A DNA stretch of 56,528 bases from Peptostreptococcaceae bacterium (lineage in GTDB: Bacteria; Bacillota; Clostridia; Peptostreptococcales; Peptostreptococcaceae): NCBI GenBank assembly GCA_029983575.1, contig JASBZE010000001.1:1-56528 (forward strand), in the 5' to 3' direction. A program made the position numbers and the translations under genes. Below are positions 17,887 through 26,708 of the stretch, in pieces. Under the pieces are notes generated by a model. It saw only the letters and a program-made list of their open reading frames with translations, was not told the origin of the DNA and ran no database searches. Numbering within the stretch: the stretch's first letter is position 1; every line of letters begins with the position of its first letter.

Positions 17887-19992
17887 ATGACAGATTACAG
17901 TTACACTCAAAATAGAGAGCTTTCATGGCTGAATTTTAATTTGAGAGTGATGGAGGAGGCGCTGGATAAAACAGTACCTCTATTTGAAAAACTAAAATTT
18001 TTTGGTATTTTTTGTTCTAATTTAGATGAATTTATGATGGTTAGAGTTGGTGGTTTAAGTGACCTTGCTTTGATTGACGATTCAAAATGTGACAACAAAA
18101 GCGGATTGACACCTTCAGAGCAGCTGAGGACCATCTATAGGGCACTTAGGGAGATATATAAAGAAAAGGATGAGGTATACTCAATAGTAGAACATGAATT
18201 TAGAAAAGAGGGTATATATAATCTAAAGATAGAAGAGTTATCAAAGGCACAGAGAAAAGCCGTACACAAGTATTTTAAAAATTACGCTCTTCCTATACTA
18301 ACTCCTCTTGCGATTGACGTGGCAAGGCCTTTTCCTTTTTTAGAGAATCTACAAGAGTATGTGATATTAGAACTAGAGAGAAAAGGAGTTAGGTCATATG
18401 GGATTATGGCGATTCCAAAGAATCTTCCTAAGTTAATCAAGTTACCGACTTCAACAGGGCACCCTTATATAAGAAGGTCTAATGTAATTTATGAATTTGT
18501 AGAGGATGCCTATCCAGATTACAAGATTATCTCAAAAAACATTATAAGAATCACAAGAAATATGGATCTTTCCGCCGATGATGAATTGGATTATGGAGAT
18601 GTCGACTACAGAAAGTTTATGAAGGATATACTCAAGAAAAGAAAGAGGCTTCAAGCTGTAAGAGTTGAGGTCAGCGGAGGAAAAAACGAAAATATCGTAA
18701 AATTCCTATGTGAACAACTCCATATTAGAGAAGAACAAATTCTTTCTTCAAATTCTCCTCTTTCTATGGAATACGTATCAGAGCTCAAGGATTACCTCGG
18801 TCAGGATTTTATATCTCAAAATTATTATGGAAACTACCTGCCAAGACTTGGCGACAAAATAGGTTTTTCGCATGATATTATCGGAGATCTCAAAAAAAAG
18901 GACTATCTTTTAAGCTATCCATATGATAGCATGGACAGTTTTTTGAAATTAATAGAACAGGCGGCTCAAGATGATAGGGTGGTTAGCATAAAGATAACTA
19001 TTTACAGGCTGGCTAAAAACTCTAGACTAGTCGACTCATTGTGCCGTGCTGCTGAAAATGGCAAAGAGGTATTGGTTCTTATGGAGTTGAGGGCTAGGTT
19101 TGATGAGGAGAGCAATCTGAACTACTCTAAGAAACTATTCGATGCGGGATGCAATATAATTTATGGTATGGCTGGTTTTAAAGTGCATTCAAAAATTGCC
19201 CTAATTACACTTAAGGACAATGATGGATGGTCTTATATAACTCAAATAGGAACAGGAAACTACAATGAACAAACATCTAACGGATATGCAGATTTTTGTT
19301 TGATGACATCAAATGATGAAATTGGGAAGGATGCAGTTAAGTTTTTTAAGAATTTGACTATAGGTAATTTGAATGTAAGCTACTCCCATCTCTTGCAATC
19401 TCCAAAAAATCTAAAAATATCTCTTTTAGAATCAATGGACAAAGAGATTTTAAAAGGAGAGGACGGCTTTATATTTTTTAAGATGAATTCACTTACGGAT
19501 AGAGATTTTATAGATAAACTAAAAGAAGCTTCAGAAAATGGAGTAAAAGTTCAGATGATCATCAGAGGAATTTGTTGTCTACTTCCTGGGAAGCTAGGAA
19601 AAACAGATAATATCGAAGCACATTCGGTAGTGGGAAGGTTTTTGGAACACGCGAGGGTTTATGTATTCGGCAAGGAAGACCCTACAGTGTACATGGGATC
19701 AGCCGATCTTATGACTAGAAATACCGAACACAGAGTAGAGCTTCTCTGTCCAGTCTTAGATCCAGTAATTAAAAATAGGGTTATAGATTATATGAATAAG
19801 CAGTTTGACGACAATGTAAAGGGAAGAAAATTTGGAGAAGATGGAGGACTACACAAAATTATAAACGAAGAGCCACCATTTAATTCGCAGGATTATTTTA
19901 TGAATGAAGAGTATAAGATAGAATGCGATAAAGAAGAAAAAAATTCTTTTTTAAGTGGATTGTCAAATTTTTTCAAAGGATTTGTTAAATAA
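17887..19992 (+). CDS. ppk1: Polyphosphate kinase 1
   Basis: Makes inorganic polyphosphate from ATP through a phosphohistidine intermediate. The 701-residue protein has the N-terminal RELSWLNFNLRV block, the catalytic histidine in FKVHSKIAL (H434) and the second conserved histidine in TRNTEHRVELLCPV. Length and domain layout match PPK1. It follows ppx by 3 bases, with a GGAAGGA-type binding site, and ends at a terminator. Together they form a two-gene polyphosphate operon under the Pho-box-like repeats. Confidence 0.96.
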   Translation: MTDYSYTQNRELSWLNFNLRVMEEALDKTVPLFEKLKFFGIFCSNLDEFMMVRVGGLSDLALIDDSKCDNKSGLTPSEQLRTIYRALREIYKEKDEVYSIVEHEFRKEGIYNLKIEELSKAQRKAVHKYFKNYALPILTPLAIDVARPFPFLENLQEYVILELERKGVRSYGIMAIPKNLPKLIKLPTSTGHPYIRRSNVIYEFVEDAYPDYKIISKNIIRITRNMDLSADDELDYGDVDYRKFMKDILKKRKRLQAVRVEVSGGKNENIVKFLCEQLHIREEQILSSNSPLSMEYVSELKDYLGQDFISQNYYGNYLPRLGDKIGFSHDIIGDLKKKDYLLSYPYDSMDSFLKLIEQAAQDDRVVSIKITIYRLAKNSRLVDSLCRAAENGKEVLVLMELRARFDEESNLNYSKKLFDAGCNIIYGMAGFKVHSKIALITLKDNDGWSYITQIGTGNYNEQTSNGYADFCLMTSNDEIGKDAVKFFKNLTIGNLNVSYSHLLQSPKNLKISLLESMDKEILKGEDGFIFFKMNSLTDRDFIDKLKEASENGVKVQMIIRGICCLLPGKLGKTDNIEAHSVVGRFLEHARVYVFGKEDPTVYMGSADLMTRNTEHRVELLCPVLDPVIKNRVIDYMNKQFDDNVKGRKFGEDGGLHKIINEEPPFNSQDYFMNEEYKIECDKEEKNSFLSGLSNFFKGFVK

Positions 19993-20024
19993 ATAAGGGC
20001 ATTAATAAACCTCTAAATACACAC

Positions 20025-20066
20025 AAAAAACTAACTTACGATATTTTTCGTGAGTTAGTTTTTTTT
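20025..20066 (+). terminator. Terminator after ppk
   Basis: CTAACTTACGA (20031-20041) and TCGTGAGTTAG (20048-20058) pair with one G-U. An A-tract precedes the stem and eight Ts follow. Confidence 0.9.
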
Positions 20067-20096
20067 GGGGTAAACATAATTATACAGATATTCTCA

Positions 20097-20126
20097 TTGG
20101 TCTTTTTTTTCGCGATAATGTATAAT
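20097..20126 (+). promoter_or_regulatory. Probable promoter for the AAA+/vWA pair
   Basis: TTGGTC (20097-20102), 18-base spacer, TATAAT (20121-20126). The -10 is perfect and the -35 weak. Confidence 0.45.
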
Positions 20127-20159
20127 TGAATTAACAAAAGTATAAGGATGGGTTTAATT

Positions 20160-21095
20160 ATGAGTAAAATAGACTTCATAGATTATTTAAAGAAAATAGA
20201 AGTTAATGAAAGATTTATAGATAAGATAATTGATTTTAGAGCAGAAGATGATATTTTAGACGATGACGCCAAGCAGAGGTTGGTTTCAAAGCCTAAGATT
20301 TTTTACGGTAGGGAAGTAATAAATAAGGCGATTGCAGGTATTTTATCGGGGCATCACATTCTTTTAAGCGGACCAAAGGCAACGGGTAAAAACCTATTGG
20401 CAGAAAACCTAGCCTATATCTTCAACAGGCCAATTTGGAATGTGTCAATAAATGTCGGAACGGACGCATCAAGTTTGATAGGAGAGGATACCTTCGTAGA
20501 CAATCAGGTTATTTTGAAAAAAGGACCTGTGATAAGAGGAGCTCAGATGGGAGGGTTCGTTATCTTAGATGAGATTAACATGGCAAAAAACGAGGCTATT
20601 TCCGTCCTTCACTCGGCACTTGACTACAGGAGGGAAATCGACGTACCAGGTTATGATTTATTTAAGCTAAAAGATAAGACCAGATTTATAGCGACAATGA
20701 ATTACGGATATTCAGGCACTAGGGAACTAAACGAAGCATTGGCATCTAGGTTTTTAATTATAGATGTGCCAATCATATCAAACGATAATCTAGAAAAGGT
20801 AATAGAAGATGACTTCAGCTTAGAAGATGATGTCAGGATTTCATTTGTAAAATTGTTTAAAGATCTTGAGATGAAGGCTCTGAACTCAGAAATATCATCA
20901 AAATCCGTGGATTTAAGGGGACTTTTATCTTCGCTCAAGGCGATTGAAGTTGGATTGGACTTATATAGCGCTTTGGAGATGGGTATATTGGATAAAAGTT
21001 TTGACTCTTATGAAAAAGAGATTATAAATGATGTGATAAAGATAAATTTTCCTCAGAACTTATCTGCAGAAGAGGTATTTAGAAGAGGAAATTAG
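20160..21095 (+). CDS. MoxR/NorQ-type AAA+ ATPase
   Basis: Cytosolic AAA+ ATPase of the MoxR group, 311 residues. Walker A is GPKATGKN (71-78), Walker B FVILDEINM (133-141), followed by the sensor-1 stretch ATMNYGYSGTRELNEALASRF. MoxR proteins act as chaperones that remodel or insert cofactors into a target complex, nearly always with a von Willebrand A partner. That partner follows three bases downstream. The start at 20160 fits the protein better than the in-frame ATG at 20148, though neither has an ideal binding site. The target is not encoded next to it, so the substrate is unknown. Confidence 0.88.
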   Translation: MSKIDFIDYLKKIEVNERFIDKIIDFRAEDDILDDDAKQRLVSKPKIFYGREVINKAIAGILSGHHILLSGPKATGKNLLAENLAYIFNRPIWNVSINVGTDASSLIGEDTFVDNQVILKKGPVIRGAQMGGFVILDEINMAKNEAISVLHSALDYRREIDVPGYDLFKLKDKTRFIATMNYGYSGTRELNEALASRFLIIDVPIISNDNLEKVIEDDFSLEDDVRISFVKLFKDLEMKALNSEISSKSVDLRGLLSSLKAIEVGLDLYSALEMGILDKSFDSYEKEIINDVIKINFPQNLSAEEVFRRGN

Positions 21096-21098
21096 GAG

Positions 21099-22898
21099 AT
21101 GATCAAAACGAGAAATTACGAAGAAATATCGATGATAAAAAGCCGAAAAAACAATATAGTATGGACCCTGTGGGAAGACTATTCAAAAACACCTCATCTG
21201 ATTTTTGATGAAGAAGATGACGATAGTTTTGTATTCTATAGATATATGTTGATCGGTGAAGCGTATAAACACATCAATATAAACGAACTCGCAGGATATA
21301 TCTACAATATAACTGAAAACACTGATCACGTAGATACTTTTTACAAGGTTTGTGAGCTCGCTTTAGATATGTGTTTTAAAGATAGCCTGATAAAATCGAG
21401 ACCTCAAGCGAAAATAATAAGGAATAAATTTATAGAGGACAACATCACTAGACTAAGCTCAAAGAAGTTTAAGGATTTAACAGCTGAAGAGGAAATAGAG
21501 TACGCATACTATTTAAGCCAAAAAAATGAGACTCTCTATTTCAGGGATGTAGTGAGGAAGATTATTATAAAAATAAGGAGCTTAGAGGGAGTTCACGATT
21601 ATGATAGGATAGTTTTTACTCTATCAGAGATCTTTGGTAAATATTTCTATATAAATTTAAACTTTAGAAATGAGCAAAATGATCCACTTGGGGAAAATGT
21701 CGTTTCTAAAGAGGATAAAATCAAAGTAGAAAACAAAAAGAAAAGTAGAAATCAAAGGGTAAAATCCGAAGATGAACTTGAGATTAATGAGGTTTTCTCC
21801 GCTGACTTCAGTACTGCTAACTTGATAGTGCTAGATAAAGACAAAGGCGATACTAAGGCCGAGATGGAAAATACAAGCGAGAAGGCGATTGTTTTTGATG
21901 ATATCGACGATTCTGTATTTAAGATAATAAATGAAACATATGGTTTGATGGATAGTAGATTTAAGCTATTTCAAAACTCCATAAACTACGACCTCAAAGG
22001 TATCCATGAGGGTTGTAAGGTATTTTTTTCAAGTGGAGTTCACCCTAAGACTCCTAATGGGAATTATTTTGGTAAGATTAAAGAAGAACAGAGAAATAAA
22101 AACATAGAATATTTCGAGTATAATTCAGCTAAGTTTAAAAGGGAGATTTCAAAGCTAAAGACGGTTATAACCAAATATATTTTAGAGGACATGGACATAT
22201 CAAAAAAAGTAAAAACTTATGGAACAGTTAATGCGAGCAGGATATGGAGGGCAAAGGCAGTCGGGGACAACAAGGTGTTCAATAAATACCAAAGAGATGA
22301 AGTAGGAAAACTCTACGTAGATATACTTCTAGACTCCAGTGCATCGCAGTCTGACAGGCTAGAAAAAATAAGTTCACAGGCCTTTATAATAGCCTCTGCA
22401 TTTAGAGAGTTAAATCTTCCGGTTAGAGTTGTAGGGTACAGGAGTTTGTTTAACTACACTGTAATAAATCTATTCAGGGATTATAACGATGAATTAAATA
22501 AAAATTGGGATATTTTTAATTTGGTTGGATCGGGAAGTAATAGGGATGGTCTGGCGTATAGAACTGTATACAATATTATAAACAAGGACACTAAGGCAAA
22601 TAGGTTGGTTATAATTTTGAGTGATGCCAAGCCAAATAATTCCGCCAAACTAAACAAAATCATGCCTCAAAGTACTGAGATTATGCCTTATACAGGGAAA
22701 GAAGCCATTGAGGATGCGGCAAAGGAAGTTTTTAATTACAAATTAAATAATATATCGGTATTGGGTATTTTTACAGGGAAAAAAGAGGATATCGATGCTG
22801 AAAAATTTATTTTTGGAAGTGATTTCGTATATATAAATAACATAGATAGATTTTCTACTGTTGTTGGTAACTATATAAAAGACAAGCTGTCAAAATAA
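21099..22898 (+). CDS. von Willebrand factor A domain protein, NorD/CoxE-like
   Basis: A 599-residue partner of the upstream MoxR ATPase. The N-terminal 400 residues are charged and mostly helical, with an acidic/lysine-rich linker around 200-260. A C-terminal vWA domain starts near residue 400 with a MIDAS motif DSSAS (about 411-415). A GSNRDG turn and LSDAKP supply the other metal-site positions. No signal peptide or membrane segment is visible. MoxR-vWA pairs such as NorQ-NorD and CbbQ-CbbO activate metalloenzymes; no nitric oxide reductase, Rubisco or CO dehydrogenase gene is nearby, so the function is open. Confidence 0.82.
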   Translation: MIKTRNYEEISMIKSRKNNIVWTLWEDYSKTPHLIFDEEDDDSFVFYRYMLIGEAYKHININELAGYIYNITENTDHVDTFYKVCELALDMCFKDSLIKSRPQAKIIRNKFIEDNITRLSSKKFKDLTAEEEIEYAYYLSQKNETLYFRDVVRKIIIKIRSLEGVHDYDRIVFTLSEIFGKYFYINLNFRNEQNDPLGENVVSKEDKIKVENKKKSRNQRVKSEDELEINEVFSADFSTANLIVLDKDKGDTKAEMENTSEKAIVFDDIDDSVFKIINETYGLMDSRFKLFQNSINYDLKGIHEGCKVFFSSGVHPKTPNGNYFGKIKEEQRNKNIEYFEYNSAKFKREISKLKTVITKYILEDMDISKKVKTYGTVNASRIWRAKAVGDNKVFNKYQRDEVGKLYVDILLDSSASQSDRLEKISSQAFIIASAFRELNLPVRVVGYRSLFNYTVINLFRDYNDELNKNWDIFNLVGSGSNRDGLAYRTVYNIINKDTKANRLVIILSDAKPNNSAKLNKIMPQSTEIMPYTGKEAIEDAAKEVFNYKLNNISVLGIFTGKKEDIDAEKFIFGSDFVYINNIDRFSTVVGNYIKDKLSK

Positions 22899-22940
22899 AA
22901 GATAGACTAATATATAATTGTGTTAAAGAGGGGTGCGATT

Positions 22941-23639
22941 ATGAGCGTTGGAGAAAATTTGAAAAAAATTAAAGATTCAGTTGAGGAAATAACAAAATCA
23001 TGTGGTAGGGAGCCAAATTCCGTAAAGATACTTCCGATTAGCAAAACTGTTGACGCAGAAGTAGTAAAAGAGGCTATTACCTATGGCCTTGAATCTGCTG
23101 GAGAGAACAAACCACAGGAGTTAGTAAAAAAATACGAAGTGATTGGAGATCAGATAAAATGGCATTTAGTCGGGCAGTTACAATCTAACAAGGTAAGGCA
23201 AATTATTGACAAGGTAGACCTCATTCATTCCGTGGATCGTATAAGTCTGTGTGATGAGTTAGAAAAAAGAGCTCAGAGAATAGGCAGGATAGTTGAGATA
23301 TTAATCCAGGTAAATATAACCAAGGAGGAAACTAAATCTGGGGTTTATGAGGAGTTTGCCGAGGAACTTATAGAGGATATATCAAAAAATTACAATAATA
23401 TAAAGGTGGTTGGACTGATGACAATGGCTCCAAATACCGATGACGAACAAGTTATAAGAGATTGTTTTAGAGGGCTTAAAAAACTAGCTGAAAAAATAGA
23501 CTCCCTAAGTTTAGAAAACGTAGAGATGAGGGAATTGTCTATGGGAATGTCAGGGGATTATAAAATAGCTATCGAAGAGGGTGCTACTATAATCAGAATA
23601 GGTACTGCTATATTTGGACCTAGGAAAAAGAGCGAATAA
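22941..23639 (+). CDS. yggS: PLP-binding protein YggS/YlmE (PLP homeostasis)
   Basis: Single-domain PLP-binding protein (PLPBP family) that keeps free pyridoxal phosphate in balance; it has no known catalytic activity. The 232-residue TIM-barrel protein has ILPISKTVDAEVV (lysine position for PLP), AGENKPQELVKKY, WHLVGQLQSNK and LSMGMSGDYKIAIEEGATIIRIG. The ATG at 22941 has AGAGGGG 7 bases upstream; a GTG 21 bases earlier is less likely. It heads the ylmE-sepF-yggT-ylmH-divIVA block conserved in Gram-positive bacteria. Confidence 0.94.
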   Translation: MSVGENLKKIKDSVEEITKSCGREPNSVKILPISKTVDAEVVKEAITYGLESAGENKPQELVKKYEVIGDQIKWHLVGQLQSNKVRQIIDKVDLIHSVDRISLCDELEKRAQRIGRIVEILIQVNITKEETKSGVYEEFAEELIEDISKNYNNIKVVGLMTMAPNTDDEQVIRDCFRGLKKLAEKIDSLSLENVEMRELSMGMSGDYKIAIEEGATIIRIGTAIFGPRKKSE

Positions 23640-23794
23640 AATCTAAATAAAATTGATATTTTTAAAGAAAATAGTTATTCGAGGAGGTTTTGATATCACT
23701 ATTTTTAACAATAACCTAGCATTTTCAGTGCAAGATGTGGTATAATAAATTGAATTGAATGCGAAAAACAAAAAAACTACCAGGGAGGTTTCGA
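23640..23794 (+). promoter_or_regulatory. yggS-sepF gap with sepF promoter
   Basis: A perfect extended -10, TGGTATAAT, stands at 23738-23746, about 50 bases before sepF. No good -35 is present. An unused consensus ribosome-binding site (GAGGAGG, 23681-23687) with no suitable start codon lies farther upstream. Confidence 0.6.
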
Positions 23795-24283
23795 ATGGCT
23801 AATTTTATAAATAAAATGAAGGAATTTTTTACTGATCCTGAACAGTACGATGAGGTTCAAGACGGTTATGACGATAGATATGAGGAAGAGTACGAGGAGC
23901 AGGAGCCTGCTTACAGGCACGAGCAACACCAGCCACACCAAAGTTCTTACACTAAACACAATACTGGGAAGGTACTTAGTATACACACTAGCAATACTAT
24001 GAAGGTCGTAATAGTAGAACCAAAAAACTCTGATGACTGCCAAAAGATCGCGGATCATCTAAAGGATGGAAAAACAGTTATAGTTAACTTTGAAAAACTA
24101 GATAGTCCTGTAGATAAAAACTTGATATTCAACTTTATGAATGGAGCTGTTTACGTTCTAGAAGGAAGCATAAAGAAAGTATCTAGATCTATTTATATTT
24201 TAGCACCAAAAAATGTAGATGTTGACACAAATATTACAAAAGAGTTAGAGAGCAAGGCCGTTTTGCCATGGCAAACTAAGTAG
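23795..24283 (+). CDS. sepF: Cell division protein SepF
   Basis: Membrane-binding protein that bundles and tethers FtsZ filaments at the septum. The 162-residue protein has a short amphipathic N-terminus (MANFINKMKEFF), an acidic, histidine- and glutamine-rich linker, and the conserved C-terminal domain from about residue 65 (VVIVEPKNSDDCQKIADHLKDGKTVIVNFEKLD). GGGAGG lies 6 bases before the ATG at 23795; a longer start 36 bases upstream lacks support. As no ftsA is present beside ftsZ, SepF may be the main Z-ring anchor in this organism. Confidence 0.95.
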   Translation: MANFINKMKEFFTDPEQYDEVQDGYDDRYEEEYEEQEPAYRHEQHQPHQSSYTKHNTGKVLSIHTSNTMKVVIVEPKNSDDCQKIADHLKDGKTVIVNFEKLDSPVDKNLIFNFMNGAVYVLEGSIKKVSRSIYILAPKNVDVDTNITKELESKAVLPWQTK

Positions 24284-24294
24284 GAGATAATACT

Positions 24295-24573
24295 ATGTTT
24301 TCAATATTTATGGCACTAGCAAAAATATGTGACTTCGTTATACTCCTGATACTTGTACAGGTTGTTATGTCTTGGATTCCTACAAGAGGCGAAAATTTTT
24401 ACAAGATATACAACATACTAGAGAGCTTGACTAGTTTTATTATGGCTCCAATTAGAAATGTAATGTACAGGTTTATTTCTGGACCAGTTGACTTCTCTCC
24501 ACTAATAGCTACTTTGATTTTGATATTTTTTAAGAGGCTTTTTGTCAGTCTAGCATTAGGAGCTTTGTTTTAG
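24295..24573 (+). CDS. YggT family membrane protein
   Basis: A small (92-residue) integral membrane protein with two hydrophobic stretches (about residues 2-28 and 62-88), separated by a conserved loop with SWIPTRGENFYKIYNILESLTSFIMAPIRN. YggT (YlmG) proteins sit with sepF and ylmH and are linked to envelope or nucleoid organisation; the molecular role is unknown. AGGAGAT precedes the ATG. The gap to ylmH is 7 bases. Confidence 0.9.
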   Translation: MFSIFMALAKICDFVILLILVQVVMSWIPTRGENFYKIYNILESLTSFIMAPIRNVMYRFISGPVDFSPLIATLILIFFKRLFVSLALGALF

Positions 24574-24580
24574 GTGAGCT

Positions 24581-25369
24581 ATGTACGATAAAAATGAAAT
24601 AGTGGCCTATATAAGGGATGAAGATCTAAAAGTTAAGGTCCTTCGCGCGATCGATAAGGCGAGGGTCGCGTCAAAAAATCACGAGATAAAGGAAACTGAG
24701 TTTTTAAACCCATATGAGGTAAGGCACGTTTTGGCTGCGATGAATAATTTCAGAGAACTGTCTTCTCTAGCTTTTGGCGGTTATGATGAAGCTGAAAGAA
24801 AAAAAGTATTTATATATCCAGACTATCTTTATTTAGAAAAAGAGGATATGAAACTAGGTATATTAGAAATTACAGGAAACTTTAAATTCAATGATGTTTC
24901 GCATAGAAATTATCTTGGTTCGTTATTGTCGCTTGGCATCAAGAGAGAAAAAATCGGAGATATATTGATTTTTGACAATTGTTGCCAAGTTTTTTTAAGT
25001 GAAGACATCGTTGATTTTCTTTTGGTAAGTCTTGAGAGAATTGGGAAAAACAAGGTTACTGTCAGAAAGATAGGTTTAGATGACGTTAGGGTACCCGAAA
25101 AAAAATACAAGGATATCTTTATTACTGTGAGTTCAAACAGGCTCGACTCAATAGTGAGTTCAATTTGTGGAGTACCTAGAAAAGAAGGTCAAAATCTAAT
25201 AAAATCTGATATGGTTCACGTGGATTTTGAACCAGTGGATTCGCCATCTTTTGAAGTTGGGGATAAGTGTTTGATATCAGTTAGAAAACACGGAAGATTT
25301 TACATTGAAATCATGGATGGCACTACAAAAAAAGGTAGAATTAAAATACATGTAAAATTAGTACTGTAG
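24581..25369 (+). CDS. ylmH: YlmH family RNA-binding S4-domain protein
   Basis: A 262-residue protein with an N-terminal YlmH-type region and a C-terminal S4 RNA-binding domain from about residue 178 (SSNRLDSIVSSICGVPRKEGQNLIKSDMVHVD). Recent work in Bacillus links YlmH to rescue of stalled 50S peptidyl-tRNA complexes; that function is family knowledge. AGGTGA precedes the ATG. It lies between yggT and divIVA in the usual order. Confidence 0.92.
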   Translation: MYDKNEIVAYIRDEDLKVKVLRAIDKARVASKNHEIKETEFLNPYEVRHVLAAMNNFRELSSLAFGGYDEAERKKVFIYPDYLYLEKEDMKLGILEITGNFKFNDVSHRNYLGSLLSLGIKREKIGDILIFDNCCQVFLSEDIVDFLLVSLERIGKNKVTVRKIGLDDVRVPEKKYKDIFITVSSNRLDSIVSSICGVPRKEGQNLIKSDMVHVDFEPVDSPSFEVGDKCLISVRKHGRFYIEIMDGTTKKGRIKIHVKLVL

Positions 25370-25431
25370 ATCATAGATAATAGAAAATTAATGGCTTAGC
25401 CATATATAAAATAGATTAGGAAGTGATGTAT

Positions 25432-26382
25432 ATGTTTCAACCAGAAGATATAACAAATAAGGATTTTAAAAAGGCCTTTAGAGGTTTTGATCAAATGGAG
25501 GTACTCTTGTTTCTAGATGAATTAAGAGACGAGTATGAAGAGATTTTAAAAGAGAACGACGCATTAAAGGAGAAGGTAGCTCTCTTTGAAGGTCAAATAA
25601 GCAAGTACACCAATATTGAGACGACTTTAAAAGAAACACTTATTACAGCTCAGACTGCTGCTGAGGACACCACAAGTGCGGCGAATAGAAAGGCTAAGAT
25701 AATTGTTCAAGAGGCTGAGTTAAACGCTAGACAAATAATCGAAAATGCCAACAATGAAGTAGTAAGGATTAGAACTGAATATAATGAGTTAATAAAAGAG
25801 TTTAAAATATTTAGAAATAAATTTTTGTCATTGCTAGAGGATGAGGCAAGAAATGTCGATGAGATTTTTAGTGGGGTTGAAGATAACAATGCTTTTAAAT
25901 TTGCAGGCGAGATAGATGGATCTACATTCCCAAATCCAGAGACTATAAAGATAAGGGAGTTTGAAAAAAACATCGATCAAGAGGATGTAGTTAGTGATTA
26001 TAAACAGGACGCCAATGATATTGAAGTGTCAGATGTTGATATGAACGAAGAAACTACTGTGATGGATATGAATATATTAAATCATAACGGAGAAAATGAA
26101 GATGATATAGAAATTGCTAAGCCTGAGGAGATAAGTGATTTTATAAAAGAACAGGCAACAGCAACCAAAGATGACTCTTCTCAAGACATTACATTAGCTA
26201 AATTAGGAGATGACGCAAAAGAGGTAGGGCAAACAGCAACCAAAGATGATTCAAAAGAAGACTCAAAAATAAGTAAGCCTGATGAAGTTAGCGACGACAT
26301 CAAAAAGAAAGGTACAGCTACCGATGATAAATCAAAAGGCAAGTTAAATATAAATGACAACGGAGAGTTTATCAACGAATAA
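25432..26382 (+). CDS. divIVA: Cell division / polarity protein DivIVA
   Basis: Coiled-coil protein that senses negative membrane curvature at the septum and poles. The 316-residue product starts with the membrane-binding segment FQPEDITNKDFKKAFRGFDQMEVLLFLDEL, then coiled coil to about residue 145. A long acidic, low-complexity tail of roughly 130 residues with repeated TATKDDS-like units follows. Two in-frame starts lie just upstream (GTG 25423, ATG 25426), but AGGAAG is best spaced for the ATG at 25432. No min genes are present in this window. The tail is unusual compared with the short Bacillus protein. Confidence 0.93.
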   Translation: MFQPEDITNKDFKKAFRGFDQMEVLLFLDELRDEYEEILKENDALKEKVALFEGQISKYTNIETTLKETLITAQTAAEDTTSAANRKAKIIVQEAELNARQIIENANNEVVRIRTEYNELIKEFKIFRNKFLSLLEDEARNVDEIFSGVEDNNAFKFAGEIDGSTFPNPETIKIREFEKNIDQEDVVSDYKQDANDIEVSDVDMNEETTVMDMNILNHNGENEDDIEIAKPEEISDFIKEQATATKDDSSQDITLAKLGDDAKEVGQTATKDDSKEDSKISKPDEVSDDIKKKGTATDDKSKGKLNINDNGEFINE

Positions 26383-26403
26383 AAATTATTTTTCAAAAAG
26401 GTG

Positions 26404-26432
26404 TTGACATTATATAAAAACTTGTGTAGAAT
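26404..26432 (+). promoter_or_regulatory. Promoter of the ileS T-box transcript
   Basis: TTGACA (26404-26409), a 17-base spacer and TAGAAT (26427-26432). It is among the best sigma-A-type promoters in the window and lies about 280 bases before ileS. Confidence 0.75.
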
Positions 26433-26465
26433 AATAAAACATAAGATATAAAATATTTTGACAAA

Positions 26466-26690
26466 TGTGAAGACGAAGACAGTAGCATAGATGGATATTT
26501 TCAGCGAGCCGTGTATGGTGTGAGACGGTAAAAGAAATTTATGTGAAAATCACTTCCGAGCATTTCCACTGAATAAAGTAAGTGGTAACGTGTGGTCGCG
26601 TTATAGACCTAGAGTGCTATAGAAATATAGAACTAGGGTGGTACCACGGATATTTCGTCCCTTGCTTAGGCAAGGGGCTTTTTTTATTAT
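26466..26690 (+). ncRNA. T-box riboswitch (tRNA-Ile sensing) of ileS
   Basis: Leader RNA that lets uncharged tRNA-Ile favour an antiterminator. The diagnostic T-box AGGGTGGTACCACGG lies at 26635-26649. It is followed by the competing terminator: CCCTTGC (26659-26665), loop TTAG, GCAAGGG (26670-26676) and a T-run (26679-26685). Stem I occupies the 5' half; ATC at 26549-26551 is the likely Ile specifier, judged from its place on the 3' side of Stem I. The 5' boundary is approximate. Confidence 0.93.
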
Positions 26691-26708
26691 AGGAAGGAGA
26701 TATTTATT

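Noticed and set aside
20160..22898. Anti-phage defence system based on AAA+ and vWA proteins
   Set aside because: MoxR-vWA pairs occur in some defence islands, but there is no effector, nuclease or mobile element here and the setting is core genome.
25391..25403. ATGGCT-T-AGCCAT palindrome between ylmH and divIVA as an operator
   Set aside because: Arms are only six bases around one base, and no promoter elements are convincing nearby; chance is sufficient.
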